64,000 bases of DNA from JBBQED01 sp038320345 (GTDB lineage: Bacteria; Bacteroidota; Bacteroidia; AKYH767-A; OLB10). The stretch covers positions 62,001 to 126,000 of the forward strand of contig JBBQED010000001.1 in the NCBI GenBank assembly GCA_038320345.1, read 5' to 3'. Made by a program: the position numbers and the translations under genes. Below, piece by piece: positions 62,587 through 64,000 of this stretch. The notes beneath the pieces were generated by a model. That model was not told the origin of the DNA and did no database searches. It was given only the letters and a program-made list of their open reading frames with translations. The first letter of the stretch is position 1; each line of letters opens with the position of its first letter.

Positions 62587-63234
62587 CTACTTTACCACAT
62601 GAAAATTGAAATTCCCATGTCCCAGTGTGCTATACAAACGAACCCAAAGCGGCAATAACTGTTCGGTGCCTCTGGCAGTAGAAATATCCCCAAGGTCGAT
62701 GATGTTTTTCCATCCAAATTCCTTTTGAAGGAATGAGGTCACTTCCTGCTTTGCATCTGCATCATTACCACTCATAAAGAGATCATGCTCTCCAGGAACC
62801 AGGGAAGGATCCACCATTACATTACAATTAGTAGTATTTAAAGTTTTAACCACTTTAGTTTCAGGAAAAGTACGTTGCAAAAGTTCAGCAAGACTATCCG
62901 TATTTACAATAGTTAAAGTTGGAGGAAATCCCTTACTAAAATCCAATGGATTGGAAACATCAATAAGAATCTTGCCTTTCAGGTTTTCACTTCCAGCAAG
63001 TTCTAAAGCAGACAGTGAACCTACTCCGGTGGTACAATTAAACAAGAGCTCACCAAATGAAGCGGCGTCAGCAAATGTGCCTTCTGATGCATTCTTTCCG
63101 CAAGCATTTACCCAGAAAATTGCTTTCTCGTTTCCGGCAGTACGTGATCCCATCATTACTTCATGTCCGTTCTCAATTAATTTTTTCCCAATCGTTGATC
63201 CAACCATTCCGGTACCTAAAATTCCGATTTTCAT
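62587..63234 (-). CDS. NAD(P)-binding reductase of the F420-dependent NADP oxidoreductase family
   Basis: 215 residues. A Rossmann N-terminus GILGTGMVGSTIGKKLIENG with VMMGSRTAGNEKA, then LIDVSNPLDFSKG and VKTLNTTNCNVMVDPS, matches the small Fno/NADPH-dependent F420 reductase-like family (also called NADP oxidoreductase coenzyme F420-dependent). Many bacterial members do not use F420, so the electron donor is open. It lies upstream of marR on the same strand, 58 bp apart, and completes the oxidant-response neighbourhood with OsmC and pirin. Confidence 0.82.
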   Translation of the reverse strand: MKIGILGTGMVGSTIGKKLIENGHEVMMGSRTAGNEKAIFWVNACGKNASEGTFADAASFGELLFNCTTGVGSLSALELAGSENLKGKILIDVSNPLDFSKGFPPTLTIVNTDSLAELLQRTFPETKVVKTLNTTNCNVMVDPSLVPGEHDLFMSGNDADAKQEVTSFLQKEFGWKNIIDLGDISTARGTEQLLPLWVRLYSTLGHGNFNFHVVK

Positions 63235-63728
63235 ACTATAAATTTTAAAGATTTATTTGAAACTACTATTTCCAACTTTTAATGAATGTTGAAATTTTAT
63301 ATGTCAAAAGTAAAATAATAAAAGCAATCTTTCAACTGTAAATATATGTTAGTCGAATTAGATTCCGTAAAATTACTTTTGAGTAGATAGGTAGAAGAAA
63401 AGAAATAATTTTAAGGTAACTGATCCTCTTTTAAATGAAATACGATAGAAATTTTAATAGTATTATGGAGTGAACACTTCACTACCTCAACAACTATTCA
63501 AAATTATACAAGTTCCCAAACCAGAGGATTCTAGACGAAATAATTAAAAGATAAAATGTAAGGGTATGTACAAGGATTCTGTTGTTTGCAAAAATGTAGA
63601 TCCCGAGACAATTAATCAATTCATACTATCGGTGATATTATACGCTATGAACAGGGAGCAACAAAAAAAGGCAATAAATCGGATGAATTGTAAGTAATGT
63701 GTACTTTAGGGGTTCTAATTCAAGATTC
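63235..63728. other. Intergenic region without clear features
   Basis: 494 bp, very AT-rich. It contains one 36-codon open frame (63566-63676, starting MYKDSVVCKN) with an AAGGGT upstream, but no support for expression. A weak -7-like TACTTTAG lies near 63703, before the cyclophilin gene. Confidence 0.4.
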
Positions 63729-64000
63729 ATGAAAACCATTAAAAAATTCTTACTCCTCTTTATCCTCAGTTCCCTCTCACATTCAATATTTGCACAGGGT
63801 ATTGATAAACCAAGGTATCAGATCATCACGCATAGGGCAGGCATTTATTTAGGAACCATAGAAATTGAATTATTTCCCTTCATTGCTCCATTAGCGACAG
63901 CCAACTTCGATTCGCTTGTTAATGTTTTAGCATATGACAGTACTGCCTTTCACCGAGTCGTGCCAGGATTTGTAATTCAAGGAGGAGATCCAAACTCTAT
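63729..64000 (+). CDS. Secreted cyclophilin-type peptidyl-prolyl isomerase, C-terminus cut off
   Basis: The ATG at 63729 opens a signal peptide (LLLFILSSLSHSIFAQ) followed by the start of a cyclophilin domain: a NFDSLVN segment and the conserved FHRVVPGFVIQGGDP with the catalytic Arg. The window ends about 90 codons in. It assists folding of exported proteins by proline isomerisation. Confidence 0.93.
   Translation, partial: MKTIKKFLLLFILSSLSHSIFAQGIDKPRYQIITHRAGIYLGTIEIELFPFIAPLATANFDSLVNVLAYDSTAFHRVVPGFVIQGGDPNS

Noticed and set aside
63566..63676. 36-codon open frame in the last intergenic region
   Set aside because: It has no similarity I recognise and only a weak ribosome-binding-like sequence; chance is likely in AT-rich DNA.

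Overview
The window is AT-rich chromosomal DNA from a member of the Bacteroidota. Four things point there: TAnnTTTG-type -7 promoter elements with a TTG about 20 nt upstream; two proteins with type IX secretion (gliding-type) C-termini; a giant adhesin made of SprB-type repeats; and families largely confined to the phylum (DUF4271, DUF4292, DUF5777). I cannot name a genus. Nothing looks like a prophage, insertion sequence or CRISPR array. The region is mostly housekeeping and cell-surface genes, with one cluster I consider unusual.

Layout. 1-4.9 kb (minus): a sugar-phosphate isomerase fragment, an outer-membrane protein, a cupredoxin lipoprotein and an M1 aminopeptidase lipoprotein. 5-9.5 kb (plus): a YdcF-like protein, a cytochrome-c-like lipoprotein with YceI and a DUF5777 barrel, then DUF4271-hemD. 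9.5-14.1 kb (plus): rnpA, yidD, an S41 protease, an O-antigen ligase-like protein and a TPR protein. 14.2-18.3 kb: meaB, a lipoprotein, then a cobalamin riboswitch driving a BtuB-like TonB receptor. 18.35-30.8 kb (minus): one 4159-codon gene with about 43 SprB-type repeats. 31-40 kb (minus): gpsA, tatA, and the group EnvC-like/DUF4292/TPR/nucleotidyltransferase, then dut and a polysaccharide flippase. 40-48 kb: a B12-binding mutase subunit, enoyl-CoA hydratase, acylphosphatase, a 1238-residue NtrY-like histidine kinase (minus), a biotin carboxyl carrier, a Tat-targeted superoxide dismutase, tRNA-Asn and a PfkB kinase. 48.5-54.1 kb (plus): a four-gene secreted cluster. 54.1-64 kb: an ArsR regulator with a palindromic operator, a T9SS-exported protein, a GT-C glycosyltransferase, tag, and a stress module (Fe-S protein, OsmC, pirin, MarR, an F420-reductase-like dehydrogenase), ending in a truncated cyclophilin.

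Links between genes. Vitamin B12 is a recurring theme: the riboswitch-controlled receptor would import it, and the stand-alone B12-binding mutase subunit and MeaB would use it in methylmalonyl-CoA-type metabolism; the biotin carrier could belong to the same propionyl-CoA route. TatA and the Tat-signal superoxide dismutase form a plausible export pair. The best candidate for an undescribed system is 48505-54085. It encodes a two-domain PapD/DUF916-like protein, two related small secreted proteins, and a large barrel protein with N-terminal and two C-terminal beta domains. This is the layout of a chaperone-usher fibre system, in a phylum whose known pili are assembled differently. A second well-supported observation is a shared operator, TTGTATARACAA, overlapping the -33 element of both the marR and pirin promoters.
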